Source of the DNA: Terriglobales bacterium | Lineage (GTDB): Bacteria; Acidobacteriota; Terriglobia; Terriglobales; Acidobacteriaceae | Assembly (NCBI GenBank): GCA_025980765.1 | Contig: JAICXB010000011.1 | Location: forward strand, 1 to 64,000 | Length of the DNA stretch: 64,000 nt | Direction of reading: 5' to 3' | Shown here: positions 9,738 to 18,086 of the stretch, piece by piece | Layout of the letters: every line of letters starts with the position of its first letter | Position numbering within the stretch: the first letter of the stretch is position 1 | The notes under the pieces: model-generated | Told to the model about the DNA's origin: nothing | The model's input: the letters and a program-made list of their open reading frames with translations, nothing else | The model's database searches: none | Position numbers and translations under genes: made by a program

Positions 9738-10106
9738 TTACAGGCTTGCGCCAAAGGCAAGAAGACGGCCGTCGCAGTCCTTCACTACAAACTCCCGACA
9801 GTGCCATGGCATATCGCTAAGTTCTCGCGTGAACTCCACGCCCTGGGCGGCGTACTCGGCATAAAGAGCGTCTGCGTCTTCGACATGCACATATGCGTCG
9901 AGCAGTTCGTCCGCGTATTTGTCCGGATTGGCTGTCGGCGGCACGGCGCAGCGAAAGTGAATCGCGTGCTGATCGCGCGCGACGATCGCATAGACTGGAG
10001 GATCCTGCCACGTTCCCAAACAATCGAAGCCAAGCTTGGCTTTGTAGTAGGCGAGAGTGCGGGGAATATCCGTGGTGAAGAACAGAGGTACGATCTGGCG
10101 GATCAT
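9738..10106 (-). CDS. VOC (glyoxalase/bleomycin-resistance fold) family protein
   Basis: A 122-residue protein starting MIRQIVPLFFTTDIPRTLAY, the usual opening of single-domain VOC proteins (beta strand, then AYY-KLGF). The pattern continues with FRCA, AYVHVEDADALYAEY and a closing KDCDGRLLAFG, which corresponds to the D-P-G-N/E end of the second module. Metal-ligand positions (H in IHF, E or D near the end) are plausible but cannot be assigned. A longer frame reaches a TTG at 10181; ATG 10106 fits the family much better. The substrate is unknown; proteins of this type include dioxygenases, isomerases and antibiotic-binding proteins. Confidence 0.8.
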   Translation of the reverse strand: MIRQIVPLFFTTDIPRTLAYYKAKLGFDCLGTWQDPPVYAIVARDQHAIHFRCAVPPTANPDKYADELLDAYVHVEDADALYAEYAAQGVEFTRELSDMPWHCREFVVKDCDGRLLAFGASL

Positions 10107-10271
10107 GGGGCAAGTGTACCGCCCCGGCGCCGGTGCACAGCCGGCGAACTGGCCGTCATTTTTTGCAACTTCGTCCCACAAAATCCATTCCTTAAGCTCC
10201 GAAAGCGGAGTAGACTCCTCCGCACCTTTTTAAGGGGGACTCTCAACTTCACTCCGAGGAGAGCGACAAAG

Positions 10272-12257
10272 ATGAAGCGAATTGAGCATTTTGCTAAGCC
10301 AGGTTTTCTGGCGATGCTTACCGTTGCGGCATTGATGATTCCCACAACCATCGCCGCGCAAGAAAGAATGCAAATCAAGAGCTCGGGCAGCACACAAATT
10401 CAAAATACCCAAACGGGTGTTGCCGGCATGCAACAGAACGAAATCGACGAGGCCTTCAGCGAAGACGAAGACGACATTGGCTTTGACATCGACATAGGAG
10501 GCGGCACAACCAAATTGGATCGGACGATCGGCTCTGGCCAGGCCGGCGTGGGACCGACGGTAGCAGGAAAGAATCGCGCCAAATCCAATCCCGAGGTCGT
10601 CACCAGTTTCGACGGATTGAATTTTTTCAACCAGCGTTTTGCCAACAACGGCAATCAGTTCTCAGTCGAGCCTCCCGATCAGGCGCTTTGCGCAGGAAAT
10701 GGCTTTGTACTGGAGTCGGTGAATGATGTCCTGGCCATTTACAGCGGGGGCAGTTCGACGCCTTCAGCGATTACCGATCTGAACACTTTCTATGGCTATG
10801 CCCGGGCGATCGATCGCACAAAGAGCCCCCTCACCTTTGGTCCGTCGATCACCGACCCATCGTGCCACTTCGATCAGGACACGCAGCGCTGGTTTCACGT
10901 TGTCTTGACGCTGGACCGCGCCGCGCCAACAACACAGACGTTAAGCGGCGCGAATCACCTCGATATCGCTGTGAGCGACACTGCTAGTCCGCTGGGTTCG
11001 TGGACGGTCTTCAGAATCCCTGTGCAGAACGACGGCACGCAGGGAACGCCGAATCACGGGTGCGTGGCTCGCGTCAGGGTTGGAAGTCCCCCAAAGACGG
11101 TTCTGGTTCCTGGCCCATGCCTGGGAGACTATCCCCACATCGGCATGGATAAGAATGGTCTCTACATCACCACCAATGAGTTCAATTTGAATGCTCCCGG
11201 CTTCCGCGGCGCGCAGGTGTATGCAATCTCGAAGCAGGGGCTTGTGAGTGGAGGTCCAGTCAACGTAGTCCTATTTGACACAGCGGCCCTGGCGCCGAAT
11301 CTGCCGCTTCAGCTTCCTGGATTCACGGTTTGGGGAGCGCTCTCCCCAGCCGCGATCTTTGACGGAGCGGACGGCGGGACTGAGTACTTCCTGAGCTCGA
11401 TCGCCGTTTTCAGCGACCACGGCACTGCCAACCAACTGGTTCTTTGGAACCTGAGCAACACCCAGTCCATCGACGCGCCGACTCCCGCCGTCAACCTGAA
11501 TGCATCGCTGGTGAATGTTGAGACCTACGCTGTACCACCGAACTCCGAGCAGGAGGTTGGCGATTTCCCACAGGGGCAGTGTCTGGCGGACAACACCATC
11601 AACACGCCATTCGGGGTTGGCTGCTGGCGCTTCTTCTTTGCCTTGGGTGGTCCATTCATCAATCCGGAAATCAAGCTCCCCAGCAATGACTCCCGCATGC
11701 AGCAGGTTTCGTTGGCGAACGGGAAGCTCTGGGCCGCGCTGGATACGGCCGTCACGGTAAACGGAGCCACTAAGGCGGGTGCAGCCTTCTTCGTCTTGCA
11801 TCCTGAAGGGCCCGCTTCCGCCAAAACGGCTTCCGTCGTTCAGCAGGGCATCATCGCAGTAGCCGACAACAACGTGACCTATCCGGCGGTCGGGGTGAAT
11901 CCGAGTGGCAGAGGCGTAATCGGCATGACGCTGCTCGGAAGCGATAATTATCCCAGCGCCGCCTATGCGTCACTCGATGCCAAGATCGGCGCGGGAGACG
12001 TGCATTCCGCGGCCGCTGGCGCGGGTCCAGACGATGGCTTCACCGGCTACTTCCCGCAAGTGAACCCCATACGTCCACGCTGGGGCGACTACGGAGCTGT
12101 GGCCGTAGATGGCGACGGCTCACTCTGGTTCGCCAGCGAGTACATTGCCCAGACTTGCACGTTGGCACAATACGTACAAACCAACTTCACCTGCGGCAAC
12201 ACCCGCGGTTCCCTTGGTAATTGGGCAACCCGCATTACCCATGCGAACGTGCAGTAG
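10272..12257 (+). CDS. secreted protein of unknown function
   Basis: A 661-residue protein starting at ATG 10272 behind GAGGAGAG (10255-10262). Residues 1-30 form a signal peptide (two Lys/Arg, a hydrophobic core, an Ala-rich end at TIAAQ). An acidic patch (EDEDDIGFDIDIGGG) follows, then a long Gly/Asn/Pro-rich body without membrane segments. The body contains motifs seen in propeller-like exported proteins (SVEPPDQALCAGNGFVLE, TQRWFHVVLTLDR, LGDYPHIGMDKNGLYIT, WGDYGAVAVDGDGSLWFASE). It resembles other large Acidobacteriota exported proteins but I cannot name a family. It is monocistronic and followed by a strong terminator. Confidence 0.85.
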   Translation: MKRIEHFAKPGFLAMLTVAALMIPTTIAAQERMQIKSSGSTQIQNTQTGVAGMQQNEIDEAFSEDEDDIGFDIDIGGGTTKLDRTIGSGQAGVGPTVAGKNRAKSNPEVVTSFDGLNFFNQRFANNGNQFSVEPPDQALCAGNGFVLESVNDVLAIYSGGSSTPSAITDLNTFYGYARAIDRTKSPLTFGPSITDPSCHFDQDTQRWFHVVLTLDRAAPTTQTLSGANHLDIAVSDTASPLGSWTVFRIPVQNDGTQGTPNHGCVARVRVGSPPKTVLVPGPCLGDYPHIGMDKNGLYITTNEFNLNAPGFRGAQVYAISKQGLVSGGPVNVVLFDTAALAPNLPLQLPGFTVWGALSPAAIFDGADGGTEYFLSSIAVFSDHGTANQLVLWNLSNTQSIDAPTPAVNLNASLVNVETYAVPPNSEQEVGDFPQGQCLADNTINTPFGVGCWRFFFALGGPFINPEIKLPSNDSRMQQVSLANGKLWAALDTAVTVNGATKAGAAFFVLHPEGPASAKTASVVQQGIIAVADNNVTYPAVGVNPSGRGVIGMTLLGSDNYPSAAYASLDAKIGAGDVHSAAAGAGPDDGFTGYFPQVNPIRPRWGDYGAVAVDGDGSLWFASEYIAQTCTLAQYVQTNFTCGNTRGSLGNWATRITHANVQ

Positions 12258-12276
12258 CAGTTTGGGTTTCAGTTCA

Positions 12277-12308
12277 GGGCCGCAGATCAATGCGGCCCTT
12301 TTTTTTTT
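12277..12308 (+). terminator. Rho-independent terminator
   Basis: The stem GGGCCGCA/TGCGGCCC (12277-12284 with 12291-12298) has a 6-base loop and is followed by ten T residues. It lies 20 bases after the stop of the secreted protein gene. This is a textbook intrinsic terminator. Confidence 0.95.
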
Positions 12309-12734
12309 GGTTTTTGAGGTCTCACTTGTCCGCTGCCTACAGCAGGGCTCCGTAGCTTAGCAGCTCGTTTCCCGCTGCCAAATCGCGATCCACATTCGTT
12401 CCACGCCATCGGGCGCGGTCTCGGGAGTAGCAGGATCAGGTGATCCCCGAAAAACTCAAAATAGCGCTCCTGCGGTCCTCCACTCCAATTCGGGAACAGG
12501 CGCAACTCCACATGGTGAATGATCCTGTCGTCTTCACCTCATACTTGCCGCAATACGAGTTGTAGGAGTCGAAGGCGCCAGCTTCTCCTCCGGGCTGAGC
12601 GACGAAATGTATTCCGCGCTGAAATGAACGCGGTCCCCGTGCATCAGCGAGACAGCCCCCGGTTTTTGATATCGTGCGACTCGGATGGAGACGGGAGATG
12701 CCCGTCTTCATCCGAGTTGAAAACAGAATTTCTG
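12309..12734. other. gene-free stretch
   Basis: There are 426 bases between the terminator and the 3' end of the YVTN gene. Small frames on both strands do not look coding. No RNA or repeat element was recognised. Confidence 0.4.
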
Positions 12735-13700
12735 CTAAGGCAGACTAATAACCGAAACGGCATTTCCTCTGCTGTCGCCGACATAGAGCAAGCGATGCAA
12801 AGGATCGATGGCCGAATTGGTTGGTCCGCTCCCTACCGGGACCGTGTTGATCACGCTGTTCGTGGAGCCGTCGATCACATCCACCGTGTTCAGGCCCACA
12901 TTGTTTACGTACGCGCGATTGGCGAATGGATCAGTAACCAGTCCCGCCGGCTGACCAGCATCGGGAATCGAGGTGAGGAGAGTATTGGTATTTCCGTCAA
13001 TCACTCCCACGGTTCCAAATTGATTGCCGGCATAGATCCTGTTCGTTACCGGATTCACCGCCACACCAAACGTGAGGAACCCGCCGGCAGAAACAGTGGC
13101 GATGGGCAGGTTGGTGGCTGCATCCAGCACGGTTACCATTCCGGGAAACCCGTCCTGCGCCACGTAGATGCGATTAGTGAGAGAGTTAATGGCAATTTCA
13201 TGGGCGGCATCTATGGGTACAAAGGCAATCACCTGGTTCAAAGTGCCATCCACTACGTCAACCCCTGTTTCAAAATCGGAAACGTAGACTCGGTTAGTCA
13301 GAAAATCGATTGCTGTAAATCCGCCCTGGATGCCCAGCGGAATGGTGGCAATGACCTGATTGTTGCGAGTGTTGATCACGTACAGCAATTCCTGGCTGCC
13401 GTCGGCCACGTACAAGCGCGAGGTGAACGGGTTCACCGCTACTCCCTCCACGTCCCCGCCTAAGGAGATCGCGTTCACGACGGTATTGGTTCTTTCGTCG
13501 ATGATATCCACCGTGCCGGCGCCGCTATTGCCAACATATACCAGCCGGGTAAATGGGTTGAGATCAAGTTGCGTCGGTGAAGCCGCCGGAACGGTAGCAA
13601 TCACCGTCTGCGCAACGCAAGCTGTGCATAGAACGAGCAGGACAGCAAACCGTTTGATATGAGTGAAACGGACATTGAGGGGGGAGCGGGCTCTGGACAT
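12735..13700 (-). CDS. exported YVTN-type beta-propeller protein
   Basis: A 321-residue exported protein with a signal sequence (about residues 10-30, ending CVAQ). About six propeller blades follow, each of roughly 40 residues, with the family signature of alternating NRIYVxN / VxVIDxxTNxVxxTIxVG (for example NPFTRLVYVGNSGAGTVDII, TNRVYVSDFETGVDVVD, TNRIYAGNQFGTVGVID). Such proteins are called YVTN or 40-residue beta-propeller repeat proteins, are surface or periplasmic, and mostly have no known ligand. The start has a good ribosome-binding site (AAGGAGA, 5 bases before the ATG). Confidence 0.9.
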   Translation of the reverse strand: MSRARSPLNVRFTHIKRFAVLLVLCTACVAQTVIATVPAASPTQLDLNPFTRLVYVGNSGAGTVDIIDERTNTVVNAISLGGDVEGVAVNPFTSRLYVADGSQELLYVINTRNNQVIATIPLGIQGGFTAIDFLTNRVYVSDFETGVDVVDGTLNQVIAFVPIDAAHEIAINSLTNRIYVAQDGFPGMVTVLDAATNLPIATVSAGGFLTFGVAVNPVTNRIYAGNQFGTVGVIDGNTNTLLTSIPDAGQPAGLVTDPFANRAYVNNVGLNTVDVIDGSTNSVINTVPVGSGPTNSAIDPLHRLLYVGDSRGNAVSVISLP

Positions 13701-14202
13701 ATCTTCTCCTTGGTTATCTCACGTGCATCACGAGCAATCGCCGCTTTCATAGCGATTGCAATAAAAACGTTTGGGGAACGTGTGTTCGCAAAAGATTCCA
13801 GAGTCGCTGCGCAAGTTGTCCCGCAGCTCACGTCAGCAACGACTTCGTCCCAACTACTTTCGCGTAGTTGGGATGAACGTGAAGCACGCCTGTGAAAGCT
13901 CTTAGGCCAGCACTAAGATTCGAAGGGAAGCAATGCTGCGCGAGAGAGGAAGGATGCAGCATCGCAGGATTAGTGATCCGGTGCCAGGTATTCTCAGTCA
14001 GCATTCAGCGATCAGCCTAAGAATATTGGCTGCCACCCCTCTGTGCCCCAGAGGTCAGCCTTGTTATCCGGCGTTTGTGGTGTTTCCCGAAGCAATGAGT
14101 CTGTTGCTTTTTCGGCTACGCGGGTCGCCGACCGTCGAACGCTCTTTAGGTCAGCCGTATCCTTCCTGATACATTGAATGTTTTCGCGTGTCTTCCACAT
14201 AC
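13701..14202. other. gene-free stretch with a perfect hairpin
   Basis: These 502 bases separate the divergently transcribed YVTN gene and fabD. The clearest structure is a hairpin at 13848-13873 (10-base perfect stem TCCCAACTAC/GTAGTTGGGA, 6-base loop) without a T tract. A fragment CAGTCAGCATTCAGCG near 13996 resembles one arm of the CAGTTCTCAGT repeat family. No gene is supported. Confidence 0.5.
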
Positions 14203-15153
14203 ATGAACTCCGCCATCGCTTTCCTCTTTCCCGGACAAGGCTCGCAAGCCGTCGGCATGGGCAAGGAGCTTGCCGAGCATTATCCTGTCGCCCGCGAAAC
14301 CTTCGCTGAGGCTGACGCTGCGTTGGGCTATGCGCTCTCGCAGCTATGCTTTGCAGGTCCGGAAGACAAGCTGAAGCTCACCGAAATTACCCAGCCGGCG
14401 ATCCTGACGGTTTCCGTTGCTGCCGAGCGGGTGCTGGCGCAGCACGGAATCAAGCCGGCGTTTGTTGCCGGGCACAGCCTGGGAGAGTACTCGGCGCATG
14501 TGGCTGCGCGAACACTCAACTTTGCCGACGCCGTTCGCACCGTGGCGAAGCGTGGCAGGTACATGCAGGAGGCGGTTCCGGTGGGCGTTGGGGCCATGGC
14601 GGCCGTGCTTGCGCTTGGCCTTGAGCCCATCGAGGAAGCCTGCCGGCAGGCGCAGCAGGAGACCGGCGGCACAGTGTCGGCCGCCAACATCAACTCTCCC
14701 GATCAGATCGTCATATCTGGCAGCAAAGCCGCAGTCGAACGCGCTGCCGAACTGACCAAAGAAAGAGGCGCGAAACGTGCAGTCATGCTTCCAGTGAGCG
14801 CGCCATTCCATTGCGCGCTGATGCGGCCCGCGCAAGACCGTCTGGCCGAGGACCTGCGTGCGCTGACGTTTTCCCGGCCGGGAATTCCGGTGGTAACCAA
14901 TGTGGATGCGAAGTTGATATCCGAAGCCGAGCAAGCGCGGGATGCGCTCATCCGGCAGGTCACCGGAGCGGTGCAGTGGGTACGTTCAATTCAGGAGCTG
15001 ATCGCCGCCGGGGTGCAGACGTTTGTCGAGGTAGGTCCAGGGAAGGTGCTAACCGGCCTACTGCGCCAGATCGACCGCTCAAAGACAGGCTTGAATGTCG
15101 AGAATGAAGAATCGCTGCAGAAAATGCTGGCAGCAGAAAAGCGTTTCAGATAA
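14203..15153 (+). CDS. fabD: malonyl-CoA:ACP transacylase
   Basis: This enzyme loads malonate from CoA onto acyl carrier protein for fatty-acid synthesis in the cytoplasm. The 316 residues match the family. They include the N-terminal FPGQGSQ (9-15), the nucleophile Ser92 in GHSLGEYSA, Arg117 and catalytic His203 in PVSAPFHC, and NSPDQIVISG before it. ATG 14203 gives the usual start, one strand before FPGQGSQ; GTG 14188 in the same frame is possible. Neither has a clear ribosome-binding site. Other fab genes and acpP are not adjacent here. The last residues (KRFR) and the stop lie inside a repeat arm. Confidence 0.95.
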   Translation: MNSAIAFLFPGQGSQAVGMGKELAEHYPVARETFAEADAALGYALSQLCFAGPEDKLKLTEITQPAILTVSVAAERVLAQHGIKPAFVAGHSLGEYSAHVAARTLNFADAVRTVAKRGRYMQEAVPVGVGAMAAVLALGLEPIEEACRQAQQETGGTVSAANINSPDQIVISGSKAAVERAAELTKERGAKRAVMLPVSAPFHCALMRPAQDRLAEDLRALTFSRPGIPVVTNVDAKLISEAEQARDALIRQVTGAVQWVRSIQELIAAGVQTFVEVGPGKVLTGLLRQIDRSKTGLNVENEESLQKMLAAEKRFR

Positions 15154-15263
15154 TGCGTTTCAGTAAAATCGTTTCAAGACCTAAATCGGCAACAAGTTCT
15201 CTGATTCTGAAACGGTTCACCAGAAACGCATTTTGCTGAAACGCTCTTTTTGAAACGCTTTTC
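15137..15263. repeat. palindromic element, GTTTCA/TGAAAC family (copy 1)
   Basis: The left arm (15137-15178) iterates GCGTTTCA-type units. The right arm (15206-15263) iterates TGAAACG-type units, so the two can fold back on each other. Both ends carry AAAAGCGTTTC and its complement. The element overlaps the last codons of fabD and stops 8 bases before the end of trxA on the other strand, filling the convergent gap. Copies 2 and 3 are at 21371-21475 and 44303-44421. Confidence 0.8.
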
Positions 15264-15271
15264 TTGCTTGA

Positions 15272-15649
15272 TTACACGTGCTTATCTAGCGCCTTCTGGA
15301 TCGTGTCTTTCGGGACGTAGCCGACGATCTGTTCCTGCACCTTGCCGCCCTTGAAGATCAGCAGCGTGGGGATGCCGCGTACGCCATAGCGCATGGGCGT
15401 TGCATTGTTGCGGTCCACATCCATCTTGTACACCTTGGCTTTGCCGGTATAAGCGTGCGCCACTTCGTCGACGATTGGCGACAGGGCTTTGCAGGGCCCG
15501 CACCACGTCGCCCAGAAGTCCACGATTACCGGCTGCTCAGACTTCAGTACGCTCTGCTCAAAATTGGCATCGGTTACTTCCTGCACTGCGGCGCCTGCAC
15601 TTTGTGCAACGTCACCTGCAACTGGATTTCTTACCGCATCGCCTGCCAT
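15272..15649 (-). CDS. trxA: thioredoxin
   Basis: A 125-residue cytoplasmic dithiol/disulfide carrier. The active site WCGPC has Cys50 and Cys53 inside VDFWATWCGPCK. The cis-proline motif GIPTLLIFKGG and the C-terminal helix are in place. About 20 extra residues precede the normal thioredoxin start (QEVTDANFEQSVL). The upstream GGGAGACG supports the ATG used here. It converges with fabD. Confidence 0.95.
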   Translation of the reverse strand: MAGDAVRNPVAGDVAQSAGAAVQEVTDANFEQSVLKSEQPVIVDFWATWCGPCKALSPIVDEVAHAYTGKAKVYKMDVDRNNATPMRYGVRGIPTLLIFKGGKVQEQIVGYVPKDTIQKALDKHV

Positions 15650-15787
15650 CAGATCGTCTCCCGTTGGAATTTAGGTCGAAAAGTCGCCAAGCGGCTTCTA
15701 CTCTCAATCCTAGCAGCTTTGAGCCTGGGTCAAGAGCCGACTGAAGATATAGATGACGAAAACAAGAAAAAGGCGCGGGGGGTGGGG

Positions 15788-15877
15788 GGACAGGAGCGCC
15801 CGCCCTCGACCGGATTTTCCCTGGGAATTTAGGACAAGAAAATCAAAGTCCGGCGGAGGGCCGCCGCGCTCCTGTCC
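15788..15877. repeat. palindromic element, GGACAGGAGCGC family
   Basis: The left arm GGACAGGAGCGC-CGCCCTC (from 15788) is answered by the right arm GAGGG-CGCGCTCCTGTCC (ending 15877). The centre is about 35 bases and contains a smaller CCGG pair. It lies in the divergent space between trxA and hemE. An in-frame extension of hemE reads through it, one reason to reject the longer hemE start. Confidence 0.75.
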
Positions 15878-15944
15878 GGAAAGAGCCTGCCGGGAGCAGC
15901 CGGCATTGGCTTTAAGATCCCTGAAAAATGGTACCCTTCATTCC

Positions 15945-17012
15945 ATGTCGGCCCCAGACTCACGCTTTATTCGCGCCTGTCGCAGGCAGCCGGTGGACCT
16001 TACTCCGGTGTGGCTGATGCGCCAGGCGGGACGCTATATGCCCGAGTACCGCCAGGTACGCAAATACCATTCCATCCTGGAAATTTGTAAGCAGCCGAAC
16101 CTGGCTGCGGAGGTCACCATCACCGCCGCCCAACGATTGAATGTGGATGCCGCCATTATTTTTGCCGACCTGCTGCTGCCTCTGGAAGCGATGGGAGTCG
16201 ATTTCGAATTCCAGGAGGGGGAAGGCCCGGTGATTCGCACCCCGGTACGCGATGCTGACGCCATCGCGCAAATCAAGACCGATCGCGCCGGTGATCTGGG
16301 ATTCGTTTCGGAAGCCTTGCAGTTGGTGGTGCGTCATTTTGGCGATCGCCTGCCGGTCATCGGCTTCTGCGGCGCGCCCTTTACCCTGGCCAGCTACATG
16401 ATCGAGGGCGGCAGTTCGCGGAACTTCGTCGAAACCAAGCGGCTGATGTACCGCCATTCGGAAGCCTGGGGCGAACTCATGCGCCGCATCGTGCGCGTGC
16501 TGGGACAATATGCGGCTGCCCAGGTGGCCGCGGGCGCTGACGCTCTGCAGGTCTTCGACAGTTGGGTAGGATGCCTCGCGCCGGAAGACTATGAGCGCTA
16601 CGTGCTGCCCCACACCAAGATATTGATTGCTGAACTCAAGGCCGCGGGAGTGCCCATCATTTATTTTGGGACGGAGACCTCGACTCTGCTTCCCGCAATG
16701 AAACAGACCCGCGCCGAGGTGATTGGCGTGGACTGGCGAATTCCGCTGGAGGACGCTTTCGCGGTGCTGGGCGGCAACTTCGCTGTGCAGGGAAATCTAG
16801 ATCCGGCGGTGCTGTTTGCCGGCGAAGCCGAGGTGCGACAGCGGGTGCGCGAGGTACTGGACCGCGCCGGCGGACGCGCCGGTCATATTTTCAATTTGGG
16901 ACATGGCATCCTGCCCGAAACTCCGGTGGAGAATGTGATTGCTCTGGTGGACGAGGTCCATAGTTACAGCGCAACACGGCAAAGCACACCTTCGCAAACC
17001 GTGGCCTTCTGA
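15945..17012 (+). CDS. hemE: uroporphyrinogen decarboxylase
   Basis: It decarboxylates uroporphyrinogen III to coproporphyrinogen III in haem synthesis. The 355 residues carry both family signatures: PVWLMRQAGRYMPEYR (21-36, with the substrate-binding arginines) and IGFCGAPFTLASYMIEGG (139-156). Asp74 in FADLLLP is the invariant catalytic aspartate. ATG 15945 is chosen because the in-frame extension back to 15753 is Arg/Pro-rich and crosses a repeat. The ribosome-binding site is weak. hemH starts one base after its stop, so the two are co-transcribed. Confidence 0.96.
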   Translation: MSAPDSRFIRACRRQPVDLTPVWLMRQAGRYMPEYRQVRKYHSILEICKQPNLAAEVTITAAQRLNVDAAIIFADLLLPLEAMGVDFEFQEGEGPVIRTPVRDADAIAQIKTDRAGDLGFVSEALQLVVRHFGDRLPVIGFCGAPFTLASYMIEGGSSRNFVETKRLMYRHSEAWGELMRRIVRVLGQYAAAQVAAGADALQVFDSWVGCLAPEDYERYVLPHTKILIAELKAAGVPIIYFGTETSTLLPAMKQTRAEVIGVDWRIPLEDAFAVLGGNFAVQGNLDPAVLFAGEAEVRQRVREVLDRAGGRAGHIFNLGHGILPETPVENVIALVDEVHSYSATRQSTPSQTVAF

Positions 17013-17013
17013 T

Positions 17014-17967
17014 ATGAGTGGCCACGGCACCGCCGTCCTGCTGCTGGCGCACGGGACCCCTGCCCGCCTCGAAGATATTCCCGAGTACATGCGCAATGTG
17101 ACCGGCGGCCGCGCAATTCCCGATTCCGTCATCGAAGAGGTCCAGCACCGCTACGGTCTCATCGGACGCTCTCCGTTGACCGACATCACCCTTCGCCAGG
17201 GGGAGCTGCTGGCTGAGCAGCTCGGTCTTCCTGTCTATGTGGGCATGCGCAACTGGAAGCCATATATCTCCGAGACCGTGAAGCGGATGCGGGAGAATGG
17301 CGTGGAGCGCATGATCGCCATCTGCCTGGCGCCGCAGAATTCACGCACCAGTGTTGGTCTCTACCGCAGTGCCACTCTGGCGCAGGCAAACGGCGTCGCA
17401 ACGGATTTTGTTGAATCCTGGCACGACCATCCGCTGCTGATCGATGCCTTTTCACAGAAGCTGCGGATCGCGCTCGAGGTTGCAGGCGGCGAGGCGGCGG
17501 TCGTTTTTACCGCCCACAGCGTGCCCTCCCACACCATTGCTGCCGGCGATCCTTACGAAAAGCAGACTCGCGAGACAGCCGCGCTGGTGGCGCGAAAGAT
17601 CGCGCTGTCCGACTCACAATGGGCATTCGCATTTCAGAGCCAGGGAATGTCCGGTGGGCCCTGGCTTGGTCCTACCGTGGAGGAAACGTTGCGCAGGTTG
17701 AGAGATGCAGGCCGCACGCAGGTGATCATTCAGCCCGTAGGATTCGTCTGCGACCACGTAGAGGTGCTTTACGACATCGACATCGCATTTCATGAGCTGG
17801 GGAGGCAGATAGGACTGGAAGTCTCGCGGCCAGAGTCGCTCAACGATTCGCCAAAGTTGATTGCAGCCCTGGCCGATCTGGCGCGCTCGCGGCTCGAAAA
17901 TGAAAGCAACCGCAAAACCAAAAGCTTTACCACGGATTTCACGGATGTACACGGATCCCACGGATAA
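17014..17967 (+). CDS. hemH: ferrochelatase
   Basis: It inserts Fe2+ into the porphyrin ring. The 317 residues include His13 in LLAHGTP, the second conserved His168 in VVFTAHSVP, QSQGMSGGPWLGP, and Glu250 in CDHVEVLYDID, which matches the metal-site His/Glu pair of the family. It starts one base after hemE. The last 17 residues (from about 301, KTKSFTTDFTDVHGSHG) and the TAA are not ferrochelatase sequence. They are the translation of a CACGGAT repeat arm that replaced the original 3' end. Confidence 0.95.
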   Translation: MSGHGTAVLLLAHGTPARLEDIPEYMRNVTGGRAIPDSVIEEVQHRYGLIGRSPLTDITLRQGELLAEQLGLPVYVGMRNWKPYISETVKRMRENGVERMIAICLAPQNSRTSVGLYRSATLAQANGVATDFVESWHDHPLLIDAFSQKLRIALEVAGGEAAVVFTAHSVPSHTIAAGDPYEKQTRETAALVARKIALSDSQWAFAFQSQGMSGGPWLGPTVEETLRRLRDAGRTQVIIQPVGFVCDHVEVLYDIDIAFHELGRQIGLEVSRPESLNDSPKLIAALADLARSRLENESNRKTKSFTTDFTDVHGSHG

Positions 17968-18075
17968 AGCAATTTCAGGCGTAGGGCTTGGGCTAAGGAA
18001 TCCATCAAATTAAATAGAATCCGTGTAATCCGTGCTCATCCGTGTAATCCGTGGTAAAGCTTTTGCTCTTGTTTT
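17914..18075. repeat. palindromic element, CACGGAT family (copy 1)
   Basis: Left arm: AAAGCTTTACCACGGATTTC followed by further CACGGAT units (17920-17966). Right arm: ATCCGTG iterated, ending GTGGTAAAGCTTTTGC (18018-18068). The left arm lies inside the hemH reading frame and provides its stop. The right arm ends 12-20 bases before hemG. Copies 2 and 3 are near 46302 and 46782. Confidence 0.9.
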
Positions 18076-18086
18076 CAGGGTTTCGC

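Noticed and set aside
9801-10271. N-terminal extension of the secreted protein at 10272
   Set aside because: It runs through the antisense VOC gene; ATG 10272 has a good ribosome-binding site and opens a signal peptide.
14012-14200. Minus-strand frame with TADLKSVRR, like translated tRNA genes
   Set aside because: No cloverleaf can be drawn; the GTTCGA near 14136 lacks pairing T-arm strands, and there is no acceptor stem.
15753-15944. 64-residue extension of hemE
   Set aside because: It crosses a palindromic repeat, is Arg/Pro-rich and lies outside the family start.
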